Positions 26,019-34,565 of a stretch of 64,000 nt of DNA are shown piece by piece. The stretch is taken from positions 15,548 through 79,547 of the forward strand of contig CANMOP010000009.1 of assembly GCA_947499615.1 (NCBI GenBank). Reading direction: 5' to 3'. The notes beneath the pieces were generated by a model. The model saw nothing but the letters and a program-made list of their open reading frames with translations, had not been told where the DNA came from and did not search any database. Numbering within the stretch: position 1 is the stretch's first letter; every line of letters begins with the position of its first letter. The stretch is from RH-chloro-G1 sp003670575 (GTDB lineage: Bacteria; Chloroflexota; Dehalococcoidia; UBA2979). The translations under genes were made by a program, and so were the position numbers.

Positions 26019-27088
26019 AGTTCGCGCTGGCAGGCGGCGGAACCGGCGGACACGCCTACCCCTCGATCACCGTGGGTGAGGAGCTCCGCGACCGTGCGAA
26101 TGCCGAGGTCGTGTACTACGGCAGCGAGCATGGTCCGGAACGTGCGCTCGCCACCGCCGCCGGCTTTGCCTACCGCGCCATTCCCGCCTCGCAAGTGCGA
26201 GGTGGACCCGGCCGTATGCTGCTCGGCGGATTGAACCTGCTGCGCGGGCGACTGGCGGCGCAACGGGCGCTGGCCGCCGACCGTCCTGCCGCGCTCTTCG
26301 CGACGGGTGGATACGCTGCAGCGCCCGTTGGTTGGGCCGCACCAGCGGTGGGTGTCCCGCTGCTGGTGTTCCTGCCGGACGTGCGGCCAGGTTGGGCGGT
26401 GCGGTTCCTCGCACGCTACGCAACTCGCGTGGCGTGCTCCGTCGACGCGTCGATCGCCGCGTTGCCCGCATCGCGCACCGTGGTCACCGGCTACCCCGTA
26501 CGTCGCCAATTCACCGAGGCAACGCGCGCCGACGGTGTCGCGCGCTTCGGGTTGCAGCCGCTGCTGCCGACGCTGTTGGTGACCGGCGGTTCGCTGGGCG
26601 CGCACCGCTTGAATGTCGCGCTCGCGGCCGGGTTGCCGCGGTTGTTGGAGCACGCACAAGTGCTGCACGTCAGCGGCCGTGACGAGGAGCCGTGGCTCCA
26701 GGCAGAGCGCGAGCGACTTCCCGCATCGCTGCAAGAGCGCTACCACCTGCACGGCTACACCGAGGAGATGGCGAGCGCGATGGCCGCCTCCGACCTCGCC
26801 ATCACGCGCGCGGGCGCATCGACGCTTGGCGAGCTGCCGATGAGCGGGCTGCCGGCGATCGTGATCCCGGGCGACTTTTCGGATCAGCACGCCAACGCGG
26901 ACTACCTGGCATCACGCGGGGCGGCGATCGTGCTGCGCGGCGACGAGCTGCATCGGCTGGAGGGCGAGGCGCTGCGACTGCTCGCCGACGCTCCTGCGCG
27001 CGCGGCGATGGTGACGGCGATGCGTGCACTCGCGCGGCCCGACGCAGCAGCCCACCTGGCGACGATCATGCAGGAGATCGCAGCATGA
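26015..27088 (+). CDS. murG: UDP-GlcNAc--lipid I N-acetylglucosaminyltransferase
   Basis: GT28 enzyme that converts lipid I to lipid II on the inner face of the membrane. 357 residues beginning MKFALAGGGTGGHAYPSITV (donor/acceptor glycine loop), with LLVTGGSLGAHRLN opening the second domain and DLAITRAGASTLGELPMSGLPAIVIP plus DQHANADYLASRGAA near the end. The usual Q-E-x-N-A acceptor-loop sequence is replaced by LPDVRPGWAVRFLA, a lineage-type variant. The ATG overlaps ftsW (ATGA). Confidence 0.95.
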   Translation: MKFALAGGGTGGHAYPSITVGEELRDRANAEVVYYGSEHGPERALATAAGFAYRAIPASQVRGGPGRMLLGGLNLLRGRLAAQRALAADRPAALFATGGYAAAPVGWAAPAVGVPLLVFLPDVRPGWAVRFLARYATRVACSVDASIAALPASRTVVTGYPVRRQFTEATRADGVARFGLQPLLPTLLVTGGSLGAHRLNVALAAGLPRLLEHAQVLHVSGRDEEPWLQAERERLPASLQERYHLHGYTEEMASAMAASDLAITRAGASTLGELPMSGLPAIVIPGDFSDQHANADYLASRGAAIVLRGDELHRLEGEALRLLADAPARAAMVTAMRALARPDAAAHLATIMQEIAA

Positions 27089-28509
27089 TGGTGCGACTGC
27101 GATCCCGTGCGCCTCGCGATGAGAACGCGATCCCACAGCGCGTGCACCTGATTGGTGCAGGCGGCATGCACATGTCCGCCATCGGCGAGATCTTGCTGGC
27201 ACGCGGGCACGTCATCACCGGCTCCGACCAGGTGGAGTCGGAGCACACTCGCCGGCTACAGGGGTTGGGCGCGACGATCTACCTCGGTCACGCTGCCGCC
27301 AACCTCGGGCGCGCGCAGCTCGTCGTGACTACCGTGGCGGCGCGTGAGGACAATGCGGAGCTGCGTGCCGCACGCGAACGCGGCGTCCCGGTGCTGATCC
27401 GCGCCGAGATGGTGCAGCGACTGATCGCCGATCGCGATGTGCTGGCCGTCGCCGGCACACACGGCAAGACCACCACCACCACCCTGCTGGCGCTGATGGC
27501 CGTGCGCGGCGGGCTGGACCCGCTGGTGCTCTCCGGCGGTGACTCGCGTGACCTCGGCAGCAACGCGCGCGAGGGTGCGGGCCGATTCGCGATCGTGGAG
27601 GCAGACGAATACGCGGAAGCGTTCCTGCAGTACGAGCCGCAGACCGCGATGATCACGAACATCGAGGCAGACCACCTCGACTATTACGGCACGGAGGAGC
27701 GCCTAGTCGGTGCGTTCCGCGCGTTTGCCGAGCGCGTGCGCCCGGATGGCCTGCTGCTCGTCTGCGCCGATTCACCGCAGGCACAGGTGATCGCGCAGGA
27801 ACGCGCACGCGCCGGCGCACGTGTCGAGCGGTACGGCGTGGACACGGACGCGGAATGGCGTGCGGTGCAACTGCGCGGGAACGACCGCGGCGGCCTTGAT
27901 TGCGTCGTCACCCTCGAGGGTGCGGAACTCGGCAAGCTCTCGTTGCAACTGCCCGGACGGCACAACATCGCGAACGCGCTGGGCGCGCTGGCGGTGGCGA
28001 TGCGTGCCGGCGTCGACTTCCGTCGCGCGACGCTCGCCGCCGCGGAATGCACAGGCGCGCGCCGTCGCTTCGAACACGTTGCGGATGTTGATGGCATCAC
28101 GCTGATGGACGACTACGCGCACCACCCGACGGAGGTGCGTGCGACCCTGCTGGCTGCGCGCCAGCGCTTCCCCGGACGTCGGCTCGTGGTCTGCTTCCAA
28201 CCGCACACGTACTCGCGTACGCGCTACCTGCTGGAGGGTTTCCGCACCTGCTTCGAGGCGGCCGACGCGCTGTACATGCTGGGCACGTACGCCGCGCGCG
28301 AGGAGTCGGACGCAGGGATGGACGCACGCGCGCTCGCGACCGAGATCACGCGGCCGTCGGCACAGTACATGGATGCGGAAACGTTCGAGGTGGTCGCCGA
28401 CCGCATCGCCGCGGATCTGCAGTCCGGCGACGTCTGCTTCACCATCGGCGCGGGTGACATCGATCGCCTCGGCCCCTTGCTGCGCACCCGACTGGAGGCG
28501 CGAGCATGA
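27085..28509 (+). CDS. murC: UDP-N-acetylmuramate--L-alanine ligase
   Basis: First Mur ligase of the pathway, joining L-Ala to UDP-MurNAc. 474 residues: Rossmann domain VHLIGAGGMHMSAIGEILL, ATP loop AGTHGKTTTT, EADEYAEAFL and TNIEADHLDYYGT, the C-terminal LMDDYAHHPTEVRATL and FQPHTYSRTRYLL. Two consecutive ATG codons start the frame; the first overlaps the murG stop. murB, which often follows murC, is missing, and ddl takes its place. Confidence 0.97.
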   Translation: MMVRLRSRAPRDENAIPQRVHLIGAGGMHMSAIGEILLARGHVITGSDQVESEHTRRLQGLGATIYLGHAAANLGRAQLVVTTVAAREDNAELRAARERGVPVLIRAEMVQRLIADRDVLAVAGTHGKTTTTTLLALMAVRGGLDPLVLSGGDSRDLGSNAREGAGRFAIVEADEYAEAFLQYEPQTAMITNIEADHLDYYGTEERLVGAFRAFAERVRPDGLLLVCADSPQAQVIAQERARAGARVERYGVDTDAEWRAVQLRGNDRGGLDCVVTLEGAELGKLSLQLPGRHNIANALGALAVAMRAGVDFRRATLAAAECTGARRRFEHVADVDGITLMDDYAHHPTEVRATLLAARQRFPGRRLVVCFQPHTYSRTRYLLEGFRTCFEAADALYMLGTYAAREESDAGMDARALATEITRPSAQYMDAETFEVVADRIAADLQSGDVCFTIGAGDIDRLGPLLRTRLEARA

Positions 28510-29606
28510 GCACGCGCACGCAGCAGTTGGGCGCCCGCACGCAGCTGGCAGTGATCTGCGGCGGACGTTCCCCGGAGCACGCCGTCTCGGTGGTCTCCGC
28601 ACGCTCGATCCTGCGCGAGGCGGACGCGGAGCGATTCGACGTGGTGCCCTTCGGCATCACGCGTGGCGGACGCTGGCTGACGCCCGATGAGACGCGCACA
28701 CGCCTTGATCGAGTGGAGCGCGGGGAGACCGACACGCTCGGTGACGACGAAGGCGCGGGCGTGCTCGGTGAGCCGCAGGTGCTCGCGGCGCTCGCGCAGA
28801 TCGACGTCGCGTTCCCGATCGTGCACGGGCGGATGGGCGAGGACGGAACGCTGCAAGGCTTCCTGGAGACCGCGGAGATTCCGTACGTGGGCTCCGGGGT
28901 CGCCGCCAGCGCGATCGGCATGGACAAAGAGCAGATGCGCGCTGTCTTCGAGCGCGCGGGCATTCCACAACCCCGCTATCAGGTGCTCCGCGACGACGAA
29001 GCGCACGCTCCGTCCGCCGACGCACTGCGTGCGATCGAGACGAACCTCGGCTATCCGTGCTTCGTGAAGCCCGCGAACGGCGGCTCGTCGCTCGGTATCA
29101 GCAAGGCGCACACACGCGAAGAGCTGCTCGAGGCGGTCGCGCTGGCCGCCCGCTACGACCGCAAAGTGTTGGTGGAGGCCGCTATCCAAGGCGGCGACCT
29201 ACACGAGGTGGAATGCGCGATCCTCGGCAACGCGGATGCGCAGGCGTCGCCGCTCGGCGAGATCCGCCCCCACGCCGAGTTCTACTCGTACGAGGCGAAA
29301 TACGCCGACGACAGCACGGAGTTGACGGTGCCGGCGGCCCTCCCTGAGGCCACCTCGCGGCTGGTGCAGGAGTACGCGCTGCAGGCGTACCGCGCCGTGG
29401 ATTGCGCGGGTTTGGCGCGCGTCGACTTCTTCGTGCAGCCACCGGGCGATGTCCACATCATCGAGGTGAACACGCTCCCGGGCTTCACGCCGATCTCGAT
29501 GTATCCACGCCTCTGGCAGCACGCGGGTATCTCCTACCCGGCGCTGATCACGCGCCTCGCGGAACTGGCGATCGAGCGGCACACGGAGGCAAAGCGCTAT
29601 GCCTGA
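28506..29606 (+). CDS. ddl: D-alanine--D-alanine ligase
   Basis: ATP-grasp enzyme making the D-Ala-D-Ala that MurF adds. 366 residues with N-terminal LAVICGGRSPEHAVSVVSARSI, FPIVHGRMGEDGTLQGFLE, the ATP-grasp loop FVKPANGGSSLGISK, and GLARVDFFVQ with IIEVNTLPGFTPISMYP at the metal site. A Tyr/Phe choice in the active-site loop that sets D-Ala versus D-lactate was not resolved by eye. Overlaps murC by 4 nt and ftsQ by 8 nt. Confidence 0.97.
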   Translation: MSTRTQQLGARTQLAVICGGRSPEHAVSVVSARSILREADAERFDVVPFGITRGGRWLTPDETRTRLDRVERGETDTLGDDEGAGVLGEPQVLAALAQIDVAFPIVHGRMGEDGTLQGFLETAEIPYVGSGVAASAIGMDKEQMRAVFERAGIPQPRYQVLRDDEAHAPSADALRAIETNLGYPCFVKPANGGSSLGISKAHTREELLEAVALAARYDRKVLVEAAIQGGDLHEVECAILGNADAQASPLGEIRPHAEFYSYEAKYADDSTELTVPAALPEATSRLVQEYALQAYRAVDCAGLARVDFFVQPPGDVHIIEVNTLPGFTPISMYPRLWQHAGISYPALITRLAELAIERHTEAKRYA

Positions 29607-30408
29607 CCTCCAGATCCCGATTACCCCGAAGCGCGAGCGAACAATCCGCTACGCCGGTGGCGACTACGCTCAGCCGCGGCGTGAACGGCTCCAATGGCAG
29701 TTGCAGGCGGTCGCACGCTGGGCCGTGGGCGTCGCGGCAGCAGCCGCGCTGCTGGTGGGCGGGACGTGGCTGTACCGCGGCGACCTGTTGCGAGTGAAGC
29801 AGATCCAGGTCGTGGGCGCGCAGATCATCGATCCAAACGCTGCGGCCGCGCGCGCCGCGATTGCCAGCGAATCACTACTCACCCTCGACACCGAGGGTGC
29901 GGCGAAGCGCGTGGCGGAGCTCCCGGGAGTCGCGAGCGCACGCGTGCGTCGCGTCTGGCCCCATTCAGCGGTGATCGAGATCACAGAGCGTCAGGGCTGG
30001 GGCTACTGGCAGGTACTCGGCATCCGCTCAGTCATCGATGCGCAGGGTCGAGTTGTCGATCCGGCGCGCCCACCGGCCGCAGATGCACCGACGATCTACG
30101 AGGCGGGTGTGTCCGCGCCGCTGGAGACGGGCGCCAACGTGGACCGAGACACCGTCGGGTTGGTCGATAGGCTGATGCACGACGGGACGTTCGCGCAGTT
30201 GAGGCTCCCGCCCGCGCGGTTCGACTTCGAGCGCCGTCGCGGTCTGGTGATACGCACCGAAGGCGGCCCGTCCGCCGTGTTCGGAGATTCGCACGACTAC
30301 GAGTTCAAGGTCGCGGCATGGGTAGCACTCATGGGACGCGTCCGCAGCGGGCAACTGACGGCATCCGAGATCGACCTCCGATTCGGCAAGGAACTGGTGG
30401 TACGGTAA
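29599..30408 (+). CDS. ftsQ: Cell division protein FtsQ (DivIB-type)
   Basis: Single-pass divisome protein linking FtsA/Z side to FtsL and FtsI. 269 residues: cytoplasmic basic tail, one helix (about 41-62), then a POTRA domain starting VKQIQVVGAQIIDPNAAAAR with LLTLDTEGAAKRVAELPGVASARVRRVWPHSAVIEITER, followed by the beta domain. All features fit FtsQ, and it lies between ddl and ftsA. Ends in TAATG, where ftsA begins. Confidence 0.93.
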   Translation: MPDLQIPITPKRERTIRYAGGDYAQPRRERLQWQLQAVARWAVGVAAAAALLVGGTWLYRGDLLRVKQIQVVGAQIIDPNAAAARAAIASESLLTLDTEGAAKRVAELPGVASARVRRVWPHSAVIEITERQGWGYWQVLGIRSVIDAQGRVVDPARPPAADAPTIYEAGVSAPLETGANVDRDTVGLVDRLMHDGTFAQLRLPPARFDFERRRGLVIRTEGGPSAVFGDSHDYEFKVAAWVALMGRVRSGQLTASEIDLRFGKELVVR

Positions 30409-31643
30409 TGGCGAACCCCACATTCGCGGCGATCGACATTGGCACGACCAAGGTGTGCACCGTGGTCGCGGAGATCATTGCAGGCGAGATTCGCATCCTC
30501 GGCACTGGTGTCGGGCCTTCCGCTGGCCTGAACAAGGGCATGGTCGACAACATCCACGCCGCCATCGAGGCGATCGCGTCATCCGTGGATAAGGCGGAGC
30601 GTGCCTCCGGAACGCGCATCCTCTCCGCGCATGTCGGCATCGCCGGCCCACACGTCTCATCGATGAACTCACGCGGGATCGTGGCGATCGCCGACCCCCG
30701 GCACCCGATCACCGACGGCGACGTGCAACGCGCGCTGGAAAGCGCCCGCATCGTCAACATCCCGAACAACCGCGAGGTGATCCACGTAGTCCCCCGTTAC
30801 TACGTGGTGGACGGACAGGATCACGTCGTGGACCCGCTCGGGATGTTCGGGTCACGGCTGGATGTGGAGACGCACGTCGTAACGGCCGGCTCCTCCGCGA
30901 TGCACAACCTGATGCAATGCGTAGAGGGCGCGGGCGTCCGCGTGGACTCGCTCATCCTGGAGCCGCTGGCATCTGCGGAAGCCGTTGTGGATCAGGAAGA
31001 GCTGAACCAGGGCGTGGTGCTCTGCGACATTGGCGGCGGGACTACCGACCTCGCGGTGTTCGTGCAGGGGGCGGTGATCCACACCGCCGTACTGCCCGTG
31101 GGCGGGCAAAACATGACAAAGGACCTCGTCGTTGCGCTGCGAGTGCCGCAGCCCGCCGCCGAGATTACGAAGCGCAAGTTCGGCCACGCCATCCCCTCGA
31201 TGGTGGAGGACGACGAAGTGCTGGTGGACGCATTCGGCTCCGAGGGGACCAAGTCCGTCCGCCGCCGTCTCATCGCCGAGGTGCTGCAGGCCCGCACCGA
31301 GGAGTTGTTCGAGACCGTGCTCTCCGAGATTCGCCGCGCCACCCAGCACGACACGCTCTCGGCGGGGCTGGTGCTCACCGGCGGTGCCTCCAGCCTCCCT
31401 GGTATCGAGTTGCTCGCGGAGGACGTCATCGGCCTCCCGGCACGTATCGGCCGACCGCATCACCTGGCGGGACTGTCAGACCAGCTCAGCGACCCGGCCT
31501 ACTCGACATCGGTCGGGCTGCTGCGCATGGCGATGAAGAGTCACGACGTGATGTTCCGGACTGCTCCCCTGCTGCCGAGCGCATCGCTCGGCGGGCTATT
31601 GCGAAAGGTGGCACATCTCATGCGCCTGGTACTGCCGCAATGA
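30408..31643 (+). CDS. ftsA: Cell division protein FtsA
   Basis: Actin-like ATPase that tethers FtsZ filaments to the membrane. 411 residues with phosphate-1 AAIDIGTTKVCTVV, phosphate-2 LCDIGGGTTDLAVF, the adenosine motif LVLTGGASSLPGI and a C-terminal amphipathic helix (SLGGLLRKVAHLMRLVLP) expected to bind the membrane. A 1C domain (ILSAHVGIAGPHVSSMNSRG) is in place. One-base overlap with ftsQ; the stop overlaps the upstream start of the ftsZ frame (ATGA). Confidence 0.96.
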   Translation: MANPTFAAIDIGTTKVCTVVAEIIAGEIRILGTGVGPSAGLNKGMVDNIHAAIEAIASSVDKAERASGTRILSAHVGIAGPHVSSMNSRGIVAIADPRHPITDGDVQRALESARIVNIPNNREVIHVVPRYYVVDGQDHVVDPLGMFGSRLDVETHVVTAGSSAMHNLMQCVEGAGVRVDSLILEPLASAEAVVDQEELNQGVVLCDIGGGTTDLAVFVQGAVIHTAVLPVGGQNMTKDLVVALRVPQPAAEITKRKFGHAIPSMVEDDEVLVDAFGSEGTKSVRRRLIAEVLQARTEELFETVLSEIRRATQHDTLSAGLVLTGGASSLPGIELLAEDVIGLPARIGRPHHLAGLSDQLSDPAYSTSVGLLRMAMKSHDVMFRTAPLLPSASLGGLLRKVAHLMRLVLPQ

Positions 31644-33151
31644 CCGGCCACACGGACAACGACGAGGTGACACCCGGGAGAGCGGAAACGCTGTTCGACT
31701 ACCTGTCCGCCGCGCGTGCGCGGCTGGACGCGATCGGCGAGGAGGAGCCGCCCACCCTCGACGCTGTCGAGGCCACGCCGGAGCCGAAACCGTTAGCATT
31801 GTCCGACCGGAGGGTCGATCCACCGATCGCGGGCTGTGCCTCCGAATACGACCTCATCGACCATCGGCCAATCGCGGAACCTGCGCAGCGCGTCATCCCC
31901 CAACGCGCTGCGACGCCCGCGCCGCCCCAGCGGACGCGGCCGAAACTTCGGAACCAGGAGTCACGCGCTGCTGCGGCGCGCGGCTCCTCCCCTACCCCCC
32001 AGGCAGCGAGCGCAGCGCACGCCGAGACCACCGTCCCGGCAGACACGGAGGCCCCCGACATGACGAACCAATACGACACCTTGCCGCCGATCAAGGTCGT
32101 GGGCGTGGGCGGCGGCGGGTCCAACGCCGTCAACCGCATGATCTCGGCGAAGCTGCCCGGCGTGCAGTACGTGGCGCTGAACACTGACATGCAGGCGCTG
32201 CAGTACTGCCAGGCGGAAATCAAGGTCCGCATCGGCGACCGGCTCACCAAGGGCCTGGGCGCCGGTGCCGACCCGCTCCGCGGTGCTCGTGCCGCGGAGG
32301 AGTCTCGCGAGGCGATCGCAGAGGCACTGCAGGGCGCTGAGATGGTGTTCGTGACTGCCTGCCTCGGCGGCGGCACCGGCACCGGCGCCGCGCCAATCGT
32401 GGCGGAGGTCGCGCGCGAACTCGGCGCGCTGACCATCGGCGTGGTCACCAAGCCGTTCGCCTTTGAGGGTGCGAAGCGCCGTCAGCAGGCAGAGGAAGGC
32501 ATCCGCGACCTCCAGGCGAAGGTCGACACCCTGATCGTCATCCCGAACGACCGGCTGCTCCAGATCTGCGACGACAAGGTCACGATGGCCGACGCCTTCC
32601 GCGCCGCGGACGACGTACTGCGACAGGGCATCCAGGGCATCAGCGAGCTGATCACCGTGCCGGGCCTGGTCAACCTCGACTTCGCCGATGTGCGCAAGAT
32701 TATGTCGGAGGCCGGCCCCGCCCTGATGGCGATCGGCACTGGCCGCGGCGAGCACCGTGCCGTCGAGGCTGCTCGTGCGGCGATCTCCAGCCCGCTGCTG
32801 GATGTGGACATCACCGGCGCAACGAAGGTGCTGTTCAACATCACCGGCCCGGCGAACCTTGGCCTGCACGAGTTGAACGCGGCTGCCCGCGTGATCGCCG
32901 AGGTGGTCGACCCGGAGGCCGAGATCATCTTCGGCACCGCCGTGGACGACTCGCTCACCGACGAGGTGCGCATCACGGTCATCGGCACCGGGTTCACCGG
33001 CCGACAGGTGACCATGCGCAACGTGCTGGACGGCATATCCATGGAGCCACGGCCGATCAAGATGGCGGACCTCCAGGGCGATTCCGGCATCGACTCGCTG
33101 TCGGAGGCGGAGTTGCCGACGTTCCTGCGCCGCACCTTCCCCTCGCGCTAG
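31640..33151 (+). CDS. ftsZ: Cell division protein FtsZ with a 140-residue N-terminal extension or internal start
   Basis: Tubulin-like GTPase that forms the Z ring. The core begins at residue 141 (MTNQYDTLPPIKVVGVGGGGSN), with the tubulin signature GGGTGTGAAP, the T7 loop VNLDFADVRKIM and the C-terminal peptide LPTFLRR after an unusually short linker. The frame is open back to an ATG that overlaps ftsA (ATGA), adding 140 Pro/Ala/acidic residues that resemble no FtsZ. An internal ATG at 32060 has a GGAGG 8 nt upstream and gives a standard 363-residue protein. Both starts may be used. Confidence 0.93.
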   Translation: MTGHTDNDEVTPGRAETLFDYLSAARARLDAIGEEEPPTLDAVEATPEPKPLALSDRRVDPPIAGCASEYDLIDHRPIAEPAQRVIPQRAATPAPPQRTRPKLRNQESRAAAARGSSPTPQAASAAHAETTVPADTEAPDMTNQYDTLPPIKVVGVGGGGSNAVNRMISAKLPGVQYVALNTDMQALQYCQAEIKVRIGDRLTKGLGAGADPLRGARAAEESREAIAEALQGAEMVFVTACLGGGTGTGAAPIVAEVARELGALTIGVVTKPFAFEGAKRRQQAEEGIRDLQAKVDTLIVIPNDRLLQICDDKVTMADAFRAADDVLRQGIQGISELITVPGLVNLDFADVRKIMSEAGPALMAIGTGRGEHRAVEAARAAISSPLLDVDITGATKVLFNITGPANLGLHELNAAARVIAEVVDPEAEIIFGTAVDDSLTDEVRITVIGTGFTGRQVTMRNVLDGISMEPRPIKMADLQGDSGIDSLSEAELPTFLRRTFPSR

Positions 33152-33174
33152 TCGGATCCGCCTCGCGCGTCCGA

Positions 33175-33210
33175 AGCGGCCCGCACGTGACCTATCACGT
33201 GCGGGCCGCT
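33175..33210 (+). terminator. Terminator closing the dcw cluster
   Basis: Perfect 16-bp inverted repeat (AGCGGCCCGCACGTGA / TCACGTGCGGGCCGCT) with a 4-nt loop, 23 bp after the ftsZ stop codon, followed by TGCTAT. Confidence 0.8.
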
Positions 33211-33403
33211 TGCTATCCGGCGCTCAGACGCGGCACCGGGCGGTCATCCACCGGCAGCCACGGGGCGTGGACAACTTCCCCCGACTCTGTGCACTGCTCT
33301 GTGGAAGGATGACCTTGTGGGGCGCGCCCCGCGATGCTTCACTGCGATTCGCCGCGCAGCGCGGAACCACCGGACTCCCCCTCCGAAAGCATCGAACCAA
33401 CCA

Positions 33404-33976
33404 ATGAAATGCCCGTATTGCGGTCAAATGGCTTCTCGTGTGGTGGACTCGCGTACCGCGGAGTCCGGCGTACGCCGACGTCGAGAGTGCCAGGAGTGTG
33501 GCGAGCGGTTCACCACGTATGAGCAGTACCAGGCAACCGTGGTGATGGTGGTGAAGAAGGACGAACGCCGCGAGGAGTTCCACCGTGAGAAGCTCCTCCA
33601 CGGCCTCCGCGTCGCCACCTCCAAGCGCCCGCTGCCCGCGAACGCCGTGGAGGCGATCGTCGATGACATCGAGCGGCGGCTGATGGCGTCCGGCCGCGCG
33701 GAGATCCCCAGCCGGGTAATCGGCGAGATGGTGATCACACAGCTGAAGCGGCTGGACCCGATCGCGTACATCCGCTTCGCATCGGTCTACCGTCAGTTCG
33801 TCTCGGTGGAGGACATGCTGAGCGAGCTCGACCAGTTGACGTTCAACCCACTGCCGCCGGCGGAGCAGCCTCGGCTGTTCGAGGATGAGCTGGCCCGGCT
33901 GCTGAACGGCGATGACGAGCTGCCGCGCACGCCCACCCCGATCGAGGCGGCCCCTTCCGCCCTCGCACGCCGGTAG
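33404..33976 (+). CDS. nrdR: Transcriptional repressor NrdR
   Basis: Zinc-ribbon plus ATP-cone repressor of ribonucleotide reductase genes. MKCPYCGQMASRVVDSR and CQECGERFTTYE form the zinc ribbon; the ATP cone (about 47-137) includes VVKKDERREEFHREKLLHGL. The 190 residues exceed the usual ~150 because of an acidic Pro-rich tail. nrdJ1 starts 590 bp downstream and nrdJ2 23 kb away, both plausible targets. A 12-bp palindrome GGGGCGCGCCCC lies about 80 bp upstream of the ATG. Confidence 0.96.
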   Translation: MKCPYCGQMASRVVDSRTAESGVRRRRECQECGERFTTYEQYQATVVMVVKKDERREEFHREKLLHGLRVATSKRPLPANAVEAIVDDIERRLMASGRAEIPSRVIGEMVITQLKRLDPIAYIRFASVYRQFVSVEDMLSELDQLTFNPLPPAEQPRLFEDELARLLNGDDELPRTPTPIEAAPSALARR

Positions 33977-33985
33977 GACGGTTTC

Positions 33986-34432
33986 GTGGCGCACCCCTAC
34001 GACGCCGAGAACGAGCACAGCGCGGCGGAGTTGCGCGCGCTCGTTTCCCGGCTGTCCGAGGCGCAATTGCGCGCTGAAGTCGGCGGCGGGTGGACCGTCG
34101 GGACGGTGCTCGCGCACCTCGCGTACTGGGATCGACGGGTGGCAGGCGTCTGCGCACTCTGGCAGCGCGGACTTCGCACTTACCCATCGCCGCCTGACGA
34201 TGCCATCGACGTCGCCGCCAACGATGCACTCGAGCCGCTGCTCCGCCTGGTTCCACCCGGCGACGCGGCGCGCTCATCGGTGGAAGCGGCAGAAGCCGCG
34301 AATGCAGCGCTCGCGGGCCTCAGTCCAGAGCACGCGCAATGGGCGATGGCAATCGACAGCCCGATAGTTGCCAACCGATCTGGCCACCGAGGCGAGCACA
34401 TCGCGCAGATCGAGGCAGCGCTGCGCGGCTGA
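33986..34432 (+). CDS. DinB-like four-helix protein
   Basis: 148 residues with the DinB/mycothiol-transferase superfamily pattern: an N-terminal helix pair, GWTVGTVLAHLAYWDRR with the first metal-type His, and a C-terminal GHRGEHIAQIEAAL holding the other two His residues. Proteins of this superfamily are metal-dependent thiol transferases or of unknown role; nothing here defines the substrate. Begins at GTG 9 nt after nrdR ends, so it is probably co-transcribed with it. The link with dNTP control is positional only. Confidence 0.7.
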   Translation: MAHPYDAENEHSAAELRALVSRLSEAQLRAEVGGGWTVGTVLAHLAYWDRRVAGVCALWQRGLRTYPSPPDDAIDVAANDALEPLLRLVPPGDAARSSVEAAEAANAALAGLSPEHAQWAMAIDSPIVANRSGHRGEHIAQIEAALRG

Positions 34433-34513
34433 CCGCGACGCACCGATCCACCCGGGCGGGCACCGTGTGTTCTAAGATCGATCCGGATCGACTCGGCGGG
34501 TTGCGCGCGTAAA

Positions 34514-34525
34514 GAACGTATGTTC
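34514..34525 (+). promoter_or_regulatory. LexA (SOS) box upstream of nrdJ1
   Basis: GAACGTATGTTC is a perfect GAAC-N4-GTTC. With the flanking A and C it matches 13 of 14 positions of the Gram-positive-type consensus CGAACRNRYGTTYC. It lies 40 bp before the nrdJ1 ATG. Confidence 0.55.
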
Positions 34526-34565
34526 CAATAGCGCCATCCCCGCCTGCGGAGGCATCGATAGACCG

